Of a DNA stretch of 64,000 bases, positions 43,090 to 52,084 are shown one piece after another. The stretch is from Leptolyngbya sp. GTDB taxonomy: Bacteria; Cyanobacteriota; Cyanobacteriia; Leptolyngbyales; Leptolyngbyaceae. Numbering within the stretch: position 1 is the first letter of the stretch; every line of letters starts with the position of its first letter. Location of the stretch: assembly GCA_003249025.1 (NCBI GenBank), contig QBMH01000004.1, positions 1 to 64,000 on the forward strand, in the 5' to 3' direction. The notes beneath the pieces are model-generated. The model was given only the letters and a program-made list of their open reading frames with translations, ran no database searches and was not told the DNA's origin. A program made the position numbers and the translations under genes.

Positions 43090-43340
43090 AATTAAACATC
43101 TATCTCGCTTACTTAAGTTAAAACCCTAAAATTGGTGCAACTGCTGCAATAGAGAGGGTTTGGAGGAGAAGCTATCACTCTAAACTAATTTTGAAGCATT
43201 GGCTACGCCTTCCTTTATCTCTTTTCCTAAGTTGATTTGCTCATTGGAGACTTAAAAGCTGAGGAATCAATGTTAAAAGGGGATGAAGGCTATACTATTC
43301 TGTACTGATATCAACCTTTTATTATCTTACTTACGCTTAC

Positions 43341-43859
43341 ATGGGTTTTTGGAAAAGCCTATTCAGTAGCGCTGATGCTCCTTCTGCTACTAAATCTATG
43401 TCGATCGCGCTGGAATCTGATGAAGGGGCGAACGATCGCGGCTCTCAAGTTTACTTTAGTACAGAGCGAGAGATTGACCTGTACGAGTTAGAGGAGCTTT
43501 GTAGCGCTGTAGGGTGGTCTCGTCGCCCTCTGCGAAAAGTGAAGAAAGCGATTCAGCACAGCTTTCTAGTCGTGACGATGTGGGAGCAACGGGGCACCCA
43601 ACGTCGCCTTGTGGGATTTTCACGGGCAACCTCTGACCATGCCTTCAATGCCACGATTTGGGATGTGGTTATTCATCCTGATTTCCAAAGCCGAGGGTTG
43701 GGTAAAGAATTGATGAAGTACATGATCAAAAAACTACGCAGCGAAGACATTAGCAATATCACGCTGTTTGCCGATCCGCAGGTCGTAGACTTTTATCGCA
43801 GACTTGGCTTTATGTCTGATCCTGAGGGCATTAAAGGCATGTTCTGGTATCCAGACTGA
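43341..43859 (+). CDS. GNAT N-acetyltransferase (plastid GNAT2/SNAT-like)
   Basis: 172 aa. The acetyl-CoA site is [20 protein letters not shown], preceded by [20 protein letters not shown] and followed by [20 protein letters not shown]. The pattern closely resembles cyanobacterial proteins related to plant plastid GNAT2/NSI, which have lysine, N-terminal and serotonin acetyltransferase activity. The first 35 residues are variable. The native substrate here is not known. Confidence 0.85.
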   Translation: MGFWKSLFSSADAPSATKSMSIALESDEGANDRGSQVYFSTEREIDLYELEELCSAVGWSRRPLRKVKKAIQHSFLVVTMWEQRGTQRRLVGFSRATSDHAFNATIWDVVIHPDFQSRGLGKELMKYMIKKLRSEDISNITLFADPQVVDFYRRLGFMSDPEGIKGMFWYPD

Positions 43860-43887
43860 TTTGTTGCCCTGCGATCGCCCAGAGGCA

Positions 43888-45447
43888 TTATGGATTGTTG
43901 AATGCTTTCTGCATAACCGTTGGCAAGTCATTTTTCAGCAATCCATCTTGGACAAACTTGGTGTAAGTTTGGGATTCGATCGCCAAAACTTTTTCTTGGT
44001 GTTGTTGCAGGCTAAAAGCTTGTAGTTCGGGATGTTGGTCTTGTAGATAGGCAATATCTATCTGTAGCTGTTGAAGCTGTTGGGTTACAAAGTCTAGATG
44101 AGTTTGATGCTGCGTGGCGCTAATCGCCGACTGGGATTGAGTTTCAGTTAAGTGATCAAACACTTGCTGTAATGCTTCTTGACGAGCAATCAATTGAATA
44201 AATTGCTGCTGCAAAGAGGTATCTTCTAGCAAATTTAGTTTTTCTAATAAAAACTTTGCGGTTAATCCTTGGACTAAAAGAGTGAACCAGACGACTCCAA
44301 AGGAATTGGCGATAATTTCATCGCGTCCAACGACGGCAACCGGAATGCTTAAGGCAAGGGCGATCGCCACGGAACCGCGCAACCCTGTCCACCAAAGCAG
44401 GGTTTGTTCTTGCCAGGAGATTTTCACGGTTCCCAGCCATCTGAGTAACCCGGTGAATCCATAAATCACGATCGCCCGTGACACGACAATGGCAACAATG
44501 GCGATCGTGGTCGTTTGAATATTTTGAACAAGCTTAGGCAGATGAATTTGATCGCCCAGCAGCAGAAACAAAATAGAGTTGACAAAAAATACAATAAATT
44601 CCCAGAACTCAATCATGCTAGAGCGCTTAATCGGTTGAGTGCCTGGTTGAATGCTAAAGTTGCCAATCACTAAACCCGCCGTCACCACCCCAATTACGCC
44701 CGATCCACCTAGTTCTTCGACTAACAGATACGTGCCATAGGCCGTGACCAGGGTAAGGCTTTGTTCAACCCAATTCAGTTCATATTTTTGGCTCAGGAGC
44801 GCAACACAAATCCCAATCAATCCGCCGACTCCAATCCCAATTCCCGTCACAACAAAAAATCGGAGAACCGTGGTCGAAAGCTGAAACGGTTGGGGAACAA
44901 CGGCAAGTTCCACTAACACACCGAAGGCGACCACAGCGGCACCATCGTTAAATAAGCTTTCTCCTTCCAGCAGCGTTGTCAATCGTTTTCCGGCTCCAAC
45001 TTCGCGAAACAAACCCAAAACTGCCGCCGAGTCTGTTGCGGCTAAACAGGCTCCCACCAGTAAGCCGGTCATCCAGGGAATATCCATGAATTGATGGAGT
45101 GCCCACCCGACTCCGGCGATCGACAGTAAAACGCCGCCCACTGCATACAACGTGCTGGGCAAGATCTGTTGGCGTAACTCAGACCATTTCATTGTCCACC
45201 CTGCTTCAAACAGCAGCGGCGGCAGAAACACCATGAGAATGAATCCGGGTGACAGATCCAGCAGACGAATATCTACGAGCGCCAACCCTAAGCCGACTAT
45301 CACCAACAGCAGCGTATAGGGAATTTGACGAAGCGACACAAATATTTTGGGTAGAATTGCCGCGCTTAGAGCAATCAGGAGAATGATCAAAAATTGCTCA
45401 AGATCTTGTTCGATCGCAACATCTGTGGCGTTCGTCAAGAAACTCAT
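43888..45447 (-). CDS. CPA1-type Na+(K+)/H+ antiporter
   Basis: 519 aa with about twelve membrane helices, including GACLAATDSAAVLGLFREVG (the conserved Asp-based transport motif), GESLFNDGAAVVAFGVL and LLWWTGLRGSVAIALALSIP. The C-terminal 120 residues are cytoplasmic, Gln-rich and probably coiled coil (TQHQTHLDFVTQQLQQLQID). Its start overlaps the stop of the 79-aa upstream gene in ATGA, so they are translationally coupled. Confidence 0.9.
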   Translation of the reverse strand: MSFLTNATDVAIEQDLEQFLIILLIALSAAILPKIFVSLRQIPYTLLLVIVGLGLALVDIRLLDLSPGFILMVFLPPLLFEAGWTMKWSELRQQILPSTLYAVGGVLLSIAGVGWALHQFMDIPWMTGLLVGACLAATDSAAVLGLFREVGAGKRLTTLLEGESLFNDGAAVVAFGVLVELAVVPQPFQLSTTVLRFFVVTGIGIGVGGLIGICVALLSQKYELNWVEQSLTLVTAYGTYLLVEELGGSGVIGVVTAGLVIGNFSIQPGTQPIKRSSMIEFWEFIVFFVNSILFLLLGDQIHLPKLVQNIQTTTIAIVAIVVSRAIVIYGFTGLLRWLGTVKISWQEQTLLWWTGLRGSVAIALALSIPVAVVGRDEIIANSFGVVWFTLLVQGLTAKFLLEKLNLLEDTSLQQQFIQLIARQEALQQVFDHLTETQSQSAISATQHQTHLDFVTQQLQQLQIDIAYLQDQHPELQAFSLQQHQEKVLAIESQTYTKFVQDGLLKNDLPTVMQKAFNNP

Positions 45448-45683
45448 AAGTTCTTCACGAGATGGATGAGATCTTGAGGTAAATGACTAATCTCAAACCA
45501 CAAATTCTTTGGGCTAATGCCAAAGACATATTGCAGAACTAAAGTAATAGCAACGATGGTCAGAATGAGTCCTAGTCCAACGTTTAAGAATCGAAAAACT
45601 AATCGAATCAGTAATAGGGATACGGCGATCGCTGCGATTAACAACACTGCTTGTGAATCTACAGCATTTGTCAAAGAATCCAT
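45444..45683 (-). CDS. small membrane protein coupled to the antiporter
   Basis: 79 aa with two hydrophobic helices (AVLLIAAIAVSLLLIRLVF; VGLGLILTIVAITLVLQYVF) and a short polar end. Coupled by ATGA overlap to the antiporter, it may be an accessory subunit. No family recognised. Confidence 0.7.
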   Translation of the reverse strand: MDSLTNAVDSQAVLLIAAIAVSLLLIRLVFRFLNVGLGLILTIVAITLVLQYVFGISPKNLWFEISHLPQDLIHLVKNL

Positions 45684-45718
45684 GAAATAACCTCATCACT
45701 TACTTAGGCTAAAGCGCC

Positions 45719-46315
45719 TTATTCTGCCATTTTGTCCTGCATCATTTTCATTCCAGCGTTGATTTTTTCACCAATCGTCTCTGGAGTTGGCATAAACTGT
45801 TCGGCATTCTTCATTTTCGCGCTAATTTTCTCGCTGACTCCCTCTGGTAAAGTGGTTCTCTTCATTTTCATACTGGCGTTGATCTTCTCGTTGATGCTTT
45901 CAGCCGTAGGCATGAATGCCTCTTTATTTTTCATGAAAAATTGCTTCTTCTCTTCTGGCGTTAGCGCTGCTAAGGTGTCTCTTTTGGGCAGTGATTTTAG
46001 AACCGTTGCCAATTGGAATTTTTGGTCAGGAGAAAGGGTAATTGACTTAAATACTTTACGCAGACTGGTTTCGCCTTTCAATATGGCGGCTTCTAATTGC
46101 TCGCTTTGCTCAGAGGTAAGAATCTTTTCGATTTTTGGAAGAACTTGAGTTTTTAGTTGCTGAATAAAAGGTAGGTTAGAGTTAGTTTGATCAGCTAAAG
46201 TAGAATTCAAAGTAGCTGTTGTAGTACCCAATATCTGTGCGTTAGCGCTACTAGAAATCATCATATTTGATACTGCTATCAAACCAGCCAATACCAACAT
46301 AAATAGCCGTTTCAT
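45719..46315 (-). CDS. exported protein with EKINxxMKM repeats
   Basis: 198 aa, with a signal-peptide-like start (MKRLFMLVLAGLIAVSNMMI, then SSSANA). The middle (LEAAILKGETSLRKVFKSIT) is helical. The C-terminal third repeats a helical unit about every 25-30 residues: SINEKINASMKMK, GVSEKISAKMKNA and TIGEKINAGMKMM. It is upstream of the small membrane protein and antiporter genes on the same strand, 35 bp away. Not recognised; presumably periplasmic. Confidence 0.65.
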   Translation of the reverse strand: MKRLFMLVLAGLIAVSNMMISSSANAQILGTTTATLNSTLADQTNSNLPFIQQLKTQVLPKIEKILTSEQSEQLEAAILKGETSLRKVFKSITLSPDQKFQLATVLKSLPKRDTLAALTPEEKKQFFMKNKEAFMPTAESINEKINASMKMKRTTLPEGVSEKISAKMKNAEQFMPTPETIGEKINAGMKMMQDKMAE

Positions 46316-46378
46316 TGTCTATTGTCTCCTAAAGTATTTGAACGAATTAAGTGACCCAGATAGTCTAGATTTAGAAGA

Positions 46379-47167
46379 CTATGCAACAGCAGACGATCGC
46401 CCGTGCTGAACATAAGCCGCGATCGCCAGGATGGTGATTGCCATTAACGGCAAAATTAAGCTCCACCAAGTTTCGGACATCAGAATAAAAATTGCTGCCG
46501 CCGCGCCACCCAATGCAAACCCTGCAATCACGGGAACAAATCGTCCCATACGTTCTAACGCTTCTGCTGCTTCCTGTTGTGCGGCTTCGCTGGGCGATCG
46601 CGACAGTTTAGAACTCAAAAACTTTACCAGGTCGATGGTTAGCTGCGTAGTGTTCCCCGTCATCACGGTGGTTGGAATATAGCTCTTAAACACTCCGTGC
46701 GATTCTTTCATCAGAGCATTTTGAATCGCCATGGCAACCACTCCCGCCATGCCAATTGGCAAAATGTATTCTTCTTGCACATCTAGCAATAAGGCAGGGG
46801 AGAGTGTGGTGCCAATAATCAAAAAACCCGTCAGGGCGATCGCCTCAGCCGTAAGCAACACCGCAAACACCGACCATTTTTTTTGACGGGCATAGCGAGC
46901 CAATAGCGACGTTAAGGCAACAGTCACCATAAATGCAGGCAGCATTAACAATCTGGTGACCGTTGACCCTTCATCAGAACTGACAAAAGAAGCTCCTGCC
47001 AAAGCAATGTTGCCCGTCACATGAGCCGTAAAGATGCCAAACAAAATGATAAATGCGGAGGTATCAACAAATCCTGCGACCCAACTGAGGATGAAGCCCG
47101 CAGGTCCATCGCTGATCAAAAACTCGCTAAGGCTAAAATTGCTGGTTTTATCTGAAACTACAGTCAT
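46379..47167 (-). CDS. DUF1275 (YoaK) family membrane protein
   Basis: 262 aa from the ATG at 47167 (GGGGGAG precedes it). Six hydrophobic helices with the family pattern FILSWVAGFVDTSAFIILFG, AHVTGNIALAG, GVVAMAIQNALM and VMTGNTTQLTIDLVK. Transport function is assumed for the family but unproven. A TTG eight codons upstream is unlikely to be used. Confidence 0.85.
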   Translation of the reverse strand: MTVVSDKTSNFSLSEFLISDGPAGFILSWVAGFVDTSAFIILFGIFTAHVTGNIALAGASFVSSDEGSTVTRLLMLPAFMVTVALTSLLARYARQKKWSVFAVLLTAEAIALTGFLIIGTTLSPALLLDVQEEYILPIGMAGVVAMAIQNALMKESHGVFKSYIPTTVMTGNTTQLTIDLVKFLSSKLSRSPSEAAQQEAAEALERMGRFVPVIAGFALGGAAAAIFILMSETWWSLILPLMAITILAIAAYVQHGRSSAVA

Positions 47168-47224
47168 CGCTCCCCCTTTTATCAGGTGCAATAGGGTTTA
47201 TGGAAAGTTGACGCGATCGCACTC

Positions 47225-47725
47225 CTACTCAGCAACAGGCTCCTCAGTTACTATCACTTTTTCTGCTGCGGCTTTTTCTGCTGCGGCTTTTTTCGCTGCC
47301 ACCTTTGCCGCTTTTTCCTCCGCTTTCTTCGCTTCCTTCACTTTCTTTGCCTCAGCCTTTGCTGTTTCCTTAGCTTTTTTCGCTTCAGCTTTAGCTGCTT
47401 CCTTGGCTTTTTTCGCTTCAGCTTTAGCCGCTGTTGCCTCAGCCTTTGCTGTTTCCTTAGCTTTTTTCGCTTCAGCTTTAGCCATATCTTCTGCCGCTTC
47501 TTCTGCGTCCTCAACGGTCTCTTTTGCTGCCTCTACTGGAGCTTCAGCGACAGCGGCTAGTAGGGATGAAGAGCGGAAATGACCCACCGAGTCTATCCAA
47601 GTGATAGACGGGTTGACTCGATCAAAATTTGCAGCATTGGCAATAACCGGATTGCCAATCAAAACGCTGAAACAAAGAGAAGCTGTCAGGATCAGAATGT
47701 TGAACTTTGATAAAAACTTGAGCAT
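47225..47725 (-). CDS. exported Ala/Lys/Glu-rich helical repeat protein
   Basis: 166 aa. After a signal peptide (KFNILILTASLCFSVLIGNP, ending IANA) and a short linker, residues from about 70 onward are almost only Ala, Lys and Glu in units such as AKAEAKKAKETAKAEA, repeated four times. It resembles LEA-like or TolA-like rods. DNA repeats (GCTTTTTTCGCTTCAGC) mirror the protein. The ATG at 47725 has GGAGAAA upstream; a TTG six codons earlier is in frame. Function unknown, possibly desiccation or envelope related. Confidence 0.6.
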   Translation of the reverse strand: MLKFLSKFNILILTASLCFSVLIGNPVIANAANFDRVNPSITWIDSVGHFRSSSLLAAVAEAPVEAAKETVEDAEEAAEDMAKAEAKKAKETAKAEATAAKAEAKKAKEAAKAEAKKAKETAKAEAKKVKEAKKAEEKAAKVAAKKAAAEKAAAEKVIVTEEPVAE

Positions 47726-47865
47726 ATCTATGAATTTCTCCAATCAGAGTATTGGTAATCCAGCCCTTCTGCGAAAAGGGAAGAACTATCCAGTCCATTG
47801 CTCAGTAGTTTACGTCTACACCCCAACGTGTCTTCTGTCTTGCAGGATACGGAATGGGTTGAAAT

Positions 47866-47879
47866 TACGGTATACCGTA
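47866..47879. promoter_or_regulatory. 14-bp perfect palindrome
   Basis: TACGGTATACCGTA is its own complement. It lies 89 bp before the permease start and 141 bp before the divergent helical-repeat gene, where a dimeric regulator could bind. No regulator gene is nearby, so its role is inferred. Confidence 0.45.
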
Positions 47880-47967
47880 TACATGACTTTGTGGCGACGT
47901 AACTTTTCTGGCAAAAACTTCAGAAAGTTGAGTGTGGCTGTACTTGAATTAATTCTGAGGATTCCTA

Positions 47968-49439
47968 ATGGCACATGCTGAAACTCATGCAGTCGGTGCG
48001 AGTGGATCTGCAACTCGCTCAAGGCTGCTTTACGGATTAAACGATAGACCGCCCCCAAGAGATGCATTGTTTGTTGCATTTCAACATGTGTGTGCGATTT
48101 TTATTCCGATCGTCACACCGGGTTTACTGATTACGAGCGCGTTAGGGCTAGAAGTCGATAAAGCCGCCTACATTTTGGGCATGTCTTTGTTTGTCTCTGG
48201 GCTGGGCACTTTCATTCAATGTCATTAGGTTGGACTGATTGGGTCTGGGTTGCTGAGCGTGCAGGGAACGAGCTTTGCGTTTGTCACGCCGATTTTGGCA
48301 GTGGTGGCGGTATCACTGAAGCAGGGTAAAACCCCAGAAGAAACGCTGGCGCTGATTTTAGGATTATGCTTTTTTGGCTCATTTATTCCCATTATCATGA
48401 GCCGCTTTTTACACCTGACCCGGAAGATTTTCACCCCGTTGGTGACGGGCACGGCAGTGACGCTGATTGGGTTGTGCCTGATTAAGGTGGGTATGTTTTA
48501 TATGGCTGGAGGTGGCAAGGTGCAGGCGATCGCTGCTAAAGCGCCCGACAGCCCGCAGGCATTCGGCAGTATGCAAAATTGGGGATTGTCGCTGTTGGTG
48601 TTTGCGATCGTTGGGGTTTGCTGTGCCAGTACCAATCGATTTTTGCGAATGGGATCGGTGATTATTGGGTTATCAACTGGCTTTTTGGTTTCGATCTTCA
48701 TGGGTGTCGCTGATTTCAGTAAGAGCGGCACGTTGCCAATCATTAACTTCCCCATTCCATTCCATTCCGCTTTGGTTTGGGCTTTGATTTCGTGACGTTT
48801 ATCTCATTTATCATCATCTACATCACGTTGACCTTAGAAGTGCTGGGCGACATTACCGCAACCTCCATGGTTTCAGGGGAGCCAATCGTAGGCAGCACCT
48901 ACATGAGGCGGCTAAAAGGAGGAATTTTGGGCGATGGGGTCAATTCATTGATCGCTTCGATCTGCGGTACGTTTCCAATTGTGACCCCAGCGCAGAACAA
49001 CGGGATTATCCAACTGACGGGAGTTGGCAGCCGCTATGTGGGCTATTACATTGCTGGAATTCTGATGTTCTTTGGTCTATTTCCAGCGTTGGTGGGGGTA
49101 TTGTTGGCGATTCCCACAGCGGTGGTGGGTGGAGCCGTGATGCTGATGTTTGGGACGGTGGCGGTGGCGGGGTTTAATATCCTGCGAGAAGTCGCAATGG
49201 ATAATCGCTCTTTTGTGATTCTGGCAATTTCTCTATCTGCGGGTTTAGGAGTCACTTTTCTTCCCGAAGCACTGGAGCATTTCCCGCCTGCAATGAAAAG
49301 TGTGCTGGAATCTGGAATTGGAACCGGTTCGATTTGTGCGCTGGTTTTGAATCTGGTGATGCCAAAAATCAATGAAGCACCAATCTCGGCGCATATTGAA
49401 GGAAATGGAATGGAGGTTACTGTTGGAGTTGAAGAGTGA
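47968..49439 (+). pseudogene. broken NCS2-type uracil/xanthine permease
   Basis: Full-length homology to nucleobase:cation symporters runs through three pieces: LYGLNDRPPPRDALFVAFQH, then GLLSVQGTSFAFVTPILAVV, then TFPIVTPAQNNGIIQLTGVG. The first break is an in-frame TAG at 48226-48228 (IQCH, stop, VGLIGSG). The second is a frameshift at 48755-48769, where ATTCC is present three times; removing one copy restores PIPFRFGLGFDFVTF. Otherwise the sequence is well preserved, so decay is recent or the breaks are switchable. The ATG follows GAGGA. Confidence 0.88.
48755..48769. repeat. ATTCC x3 microsatellite in the permease gene
   Basis: Three exact ATTCC units in a row. Two units, not three, fit the permease frame. 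It is the likely site of the +5 frameshift. Confidence 0.8.
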
Positions 49440-49513
49440 TCGATGGTTTAAGTCTACTTTCTGTATCAATGTTTCATGAATGTTTTTACAGAAGGTAGAC
49501 CAACAGATTCCCG

Positions 49514-49951
49514 CTATAGCGTTTCAATGGCTGCCAGCAAGGGGCGATCGCCGCTGAACACAATGTACATCGGAACATCTGCTTCGTTCCATTCATCGAT
49601 CGCAGATTGAAAAATTTCAATTAGGGTTTTCCAATCTTTTGGATGAGCTTGAGCAAACGGTTTGGGATGGCTGTAAAGCAATAGATAGCCGCTAGCCGGC
49701 AGCCATTCTAAGTCGGTGAGGCATTCTTCTAAAGCATCCCAGTTAGACCCAAAGGAGCTAGGGAATTTTAGTGCAGTGGCGCAAGCGCTGAGGAATTCTG
49801 CTTTGGTGGTGATAGTGGCACCGTTAAAATATCCCAGTTGAAAATCTTGTTCCTGACAACTGGCGGCGAGTTCTTCCAGGTCTAGGTCTGCTGCACTTTG
49901 ATAAAGTCCAGGGTTGCGATCGCCTTGTAATGCTGAAATCAGTTCATCCAT
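49514..49951 (-). CDS. barstar-family ribonuclease inhibitor
   Basis: 145 aa. The barstar-like core is DFQLGYFNGATITTKAEFLS, then SFGSNWDALEECLTDLEWLP and PMYIVFSGDRPLL; the SNWDALEECL helix carries the inhibitor contact residues. It lies 20 bp downstream of the secreted RNase gene, so it almost certainly protects the cell from that enzyme. The N-terminus is longer than in Bacillus barstar. Confidence 0.88.
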   Translation of the reverse strand: MDELISALQGDRNPGLYQSAADLDLEELAASCQEQDFQLGYFNGATITTKAEFLSACATALKFPSSFGSNWDALEECLTDLEWLPASGYLLLYSHPKPFAQAHPKDWKTLIEIFQSAIDEWNEADVPMYIVFSGDRPLLAAIETL

Positions 49952-49971
49952 GCTGTCTGTCTTTGCCGCTT

Positions 49972-50388
49972 TTATAATTTGACTTTAGAGAAGCTGCGGT
50001 AGTGATCTTGCGTGTAGTAATACTCTTGCGGTTGCCCGGTCACAATTCGCCGCGCCCCGCGATCGCGAGAACCCGGCGTGGGCACAGTATATTCTCGGTA
50101 ATATCGACTGGGTGCCAAGGGTAGGCGTTTTTCTCGATTGCCAAAGAAGGTGCCATCCTTGCGATAGGGAAAAGGACCACCGCGTTGAATCAGGTCAATC
50201 GTTTGACGAGCTTCTGGTGGGAGTTGCCGAATCGAAACAGTTGGCATCGCGGCTTGAAACGCCAATTCCACCGGACTAGGGTTAGCAAGGGCAACAGGTA
50301 AAGGATCAGAAGAATTGGTTAGCGGGTGACTCCCAAAAAAGAGCAAAAAGGCAGTTGTACAGCCAAGACCCAAACGGATTGTATTCAT
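49972..50388 (-). CDS. secreted RNase Sa/N1-type guanyl ribonuclease
   Basis: 138 aa. Signal or anchor MNTIRLGLGCTTAFLLFFGS. The catalytic part aligns block by block with Streptomyces RNase Sa: LPPEARQTIDLIQRGGPFPY, DGTFFGNREKRLP, YYREYTVPTPGSRDRGARRI and YYYTQDHY. Catalytic Glu99, Arg114 and His129 are present. The disulfide cysteines of RNase Sa are missing. With the barstar gene directly after it, this is a toxin-immunity pair, either for competition or for extracellular RNA use. Confidence 0.88.
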   Translation of the reverse strand: MNTIRLGLGCTTAFLLFFGSHPLTNSSDPLPVALANPSPVELAFQAAMPTVSIRQLPPEARQTIDLIQRGGPFPYRKDGTFFGNREKRLPLAPSRYYREYTVPTPGSRDRGARRIVTGQPQEYYYTQDHYRSFSKVKL

Positions 50389-50405
50389 ACAGATTGATGA
50401 GAGCG

Positions 50406-51830
50406 CTAAATTTTTACGCTGGCATTAAAATTGCCGATCGCAGCAATTCGCCTTTCAAACACTTTCAGCACCGCTTGCACAATGCCTTTCACCACCGTGC
50501 GATCGCAGTGGCTCAAAAACTCTTCCCCTGACAAGCCTGATGATTTTGACTTATCGGCTAATTTAGGCTTGAAGTATTCTTTTGCGTATCCAAGCAACCG
50601 CTGTGATTCAGAGAAGCCTAACGATTTAATCATGTAAGTGGCGACGGGAGAATTCTTTACGTCATAGCTAGAAGACTTACTGCGTCCTTTTTCTAGCAGT
50701 TCCAAAACCTCCTGCTCTAACGGCGTTGTGGGCATAACGGGATCAGCAACCGGGGGCAGAAAATTCTCCAACTGCGCGGTTGACAAGCCGCGACCGGGCA
50801 ATTCACCCATCATAGTTGCCAGGGGAATATCTTGCCCTAACCGTTGAGAAAGCGCTTCGATAACGGCAATGGACAGCAGCTTACTGCCTAAATAAAGTCG
50901 CGCAACTTCTAGGTTCTTTTGAGTACGACTGATAGCAGACTTGTATGTAGCCAAATCAGGCTCATCCAAGTAGCGCTGAAACACAACTTCTGGTTTGAGG
51001 AAATACATAAAGCCTTCCATTTTTTGCAGAGAAAGACGATAGCCAGAAACGGTGTAAGAATTAGCGCTAATCAAGTCATGATTCGTTTCGGGCATCAGGT
51101 TCCAGGTGTTGTCCAGAAATTCGGCTGAGGAAATGTAGGCAAAATTTTCAACATCACGGTTTGCCAGTCGCACGGCTCGCTGCACAATGACGTGTAAGTC
51201 TTCTTCGCTCCAGGCAAACCCAAACTCTTCGTTAGTAATTAAGAGGCGATCGCGAAGGCGTTCTCCAGCAGTCTGTCCATTTTCAGATTTAGACCGAAAT
51301 GGAATGGTCGCTTCAATACAAGCCACAACCTCAGCAATCACGCTCATCGGCAAAGCGTGTTCTAAGCATTTCGCCCCAATCACAGCGCTGAGAAATTCAT
51401 TTTGTCCGGCTGCGGGCTGCAAAGTTTGCTCTGGAGCAAAATTAAAGATTTGAGCAACCATGTCAAACATGCGATCGGGCACAAGCTGAGAGTGACTCAA
51501 AATCACCAACTCTCCATCGATCTCTTTGACAAAGGGGGCAATCCGGCGACTAATATTAACGCTGACCCCTTGGTCTACCTGAACGTAGACTAAATCGTGA
51601 AACAGGGCAGCTAAGATCTCGATCGCATCGTCCGATCCCCCCACCTCAAAGATATGTTCTGAGGTGTGAAAATAGCGCCAGGGTCCTGACATGGTTTGAA
51701 TAATCAGTTCAGCCGTAATTGCAAGCTGCTCTGAATCTGCGTTGCCGCCTAGTTGAGCGATCGCCCAGTCTAAACTTTTTAGGCAACGCTCATAGTCTCG
51801 TCCAAATATCTGATCTCGTCCGTGCCGCAT
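50406..51830 (-). CDS. HD-domain-like conserved protein
   Basis: 474 aa. An HD-phosphohydrolase-like signature appears near the N-terminus: YFHTSEHIFEV around residue 53 and ILAALFHDLVYVQVD around residue 72, giving possible metal ligands His, His-Asp. The rest is helical, with no family I can name. It is 17 bp upstream of the RNase gene on the same strand, but no functional link is evident. Substrate unknown. Confidence 0.65.
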   Translation of the reverse strand: MRHGRDQIFGRDYERCLKSLDWAIAQLGGNADSEQLAITAELIIQTMSGPWRYFHTSEHIFEVGGSDDAIEILAALFHDLVYVQVDQGVSVNISRRIAPFVKEIDGELVILSHSQLVPDRMFDMVAQIFNFAPEQTLQPAAGQNEFLSAVIGAKCLEHALPMSVIAEVVACIEATIPFRSKSENGQTAGERLRDRLLITNEEFGFAWSEEDLHVIVQRAVRLANRDVENFAYISSAEFLDNTWNLMPETNHDLISANSYTVSGYRLSLQKMEGFMYFLKPEVVFQRYLDEPDLATYKSAISRTQKNLEVARLYLGSKLLSIAVIEALSQRLGQDIPLATMMGELPGRGLSTAQLENFLPPVADPVMPTTPLEQEVLELLEKGRSKSSSYDVKNSPVATYMIKSLGFSESQRLLGYAKEYFKPKLADKSKSSGLSGEEFLSHCDRTVVKGIVQAVLKVFERRIAAIGNFNASVKI

Positions 51831-51982
51831 GGCAGTTTCCCCACTCTAATTGAGTGCGATGCACTAAGTTTTTTGAATGGTATCAGGAATGGTGAGGTAG
51901 TGTGACATACCTCGCTACCATTACCAAAATTACTTGGATTGGCTCAGAGTGCCCAAATCGATCGCTACTTAAGCAACTAAGT

Positions 51983-52018
51983 TAACAAAAAACAACAGGG
52001 ATGAAGCACCTCATCCCT
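51983..52018 (-). terminator. rho-independent terminator after glmM
   Basis: On the minus strand, AGGGATGA pairs with TCATCCCT around a 6-base loop and is followed by GTTGTTTTTTGTT. It lies 67 bp past the glmM stop, so it should end glmM transcription before the HD-like gene. Confidence 0.85.
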
Positions 52019-52084
52019 TATTTGTACTTATTTTGAACCCTCAAGCCAGACCCACTTCCTTTCGATGAATGGCTGCGGCAAGTG

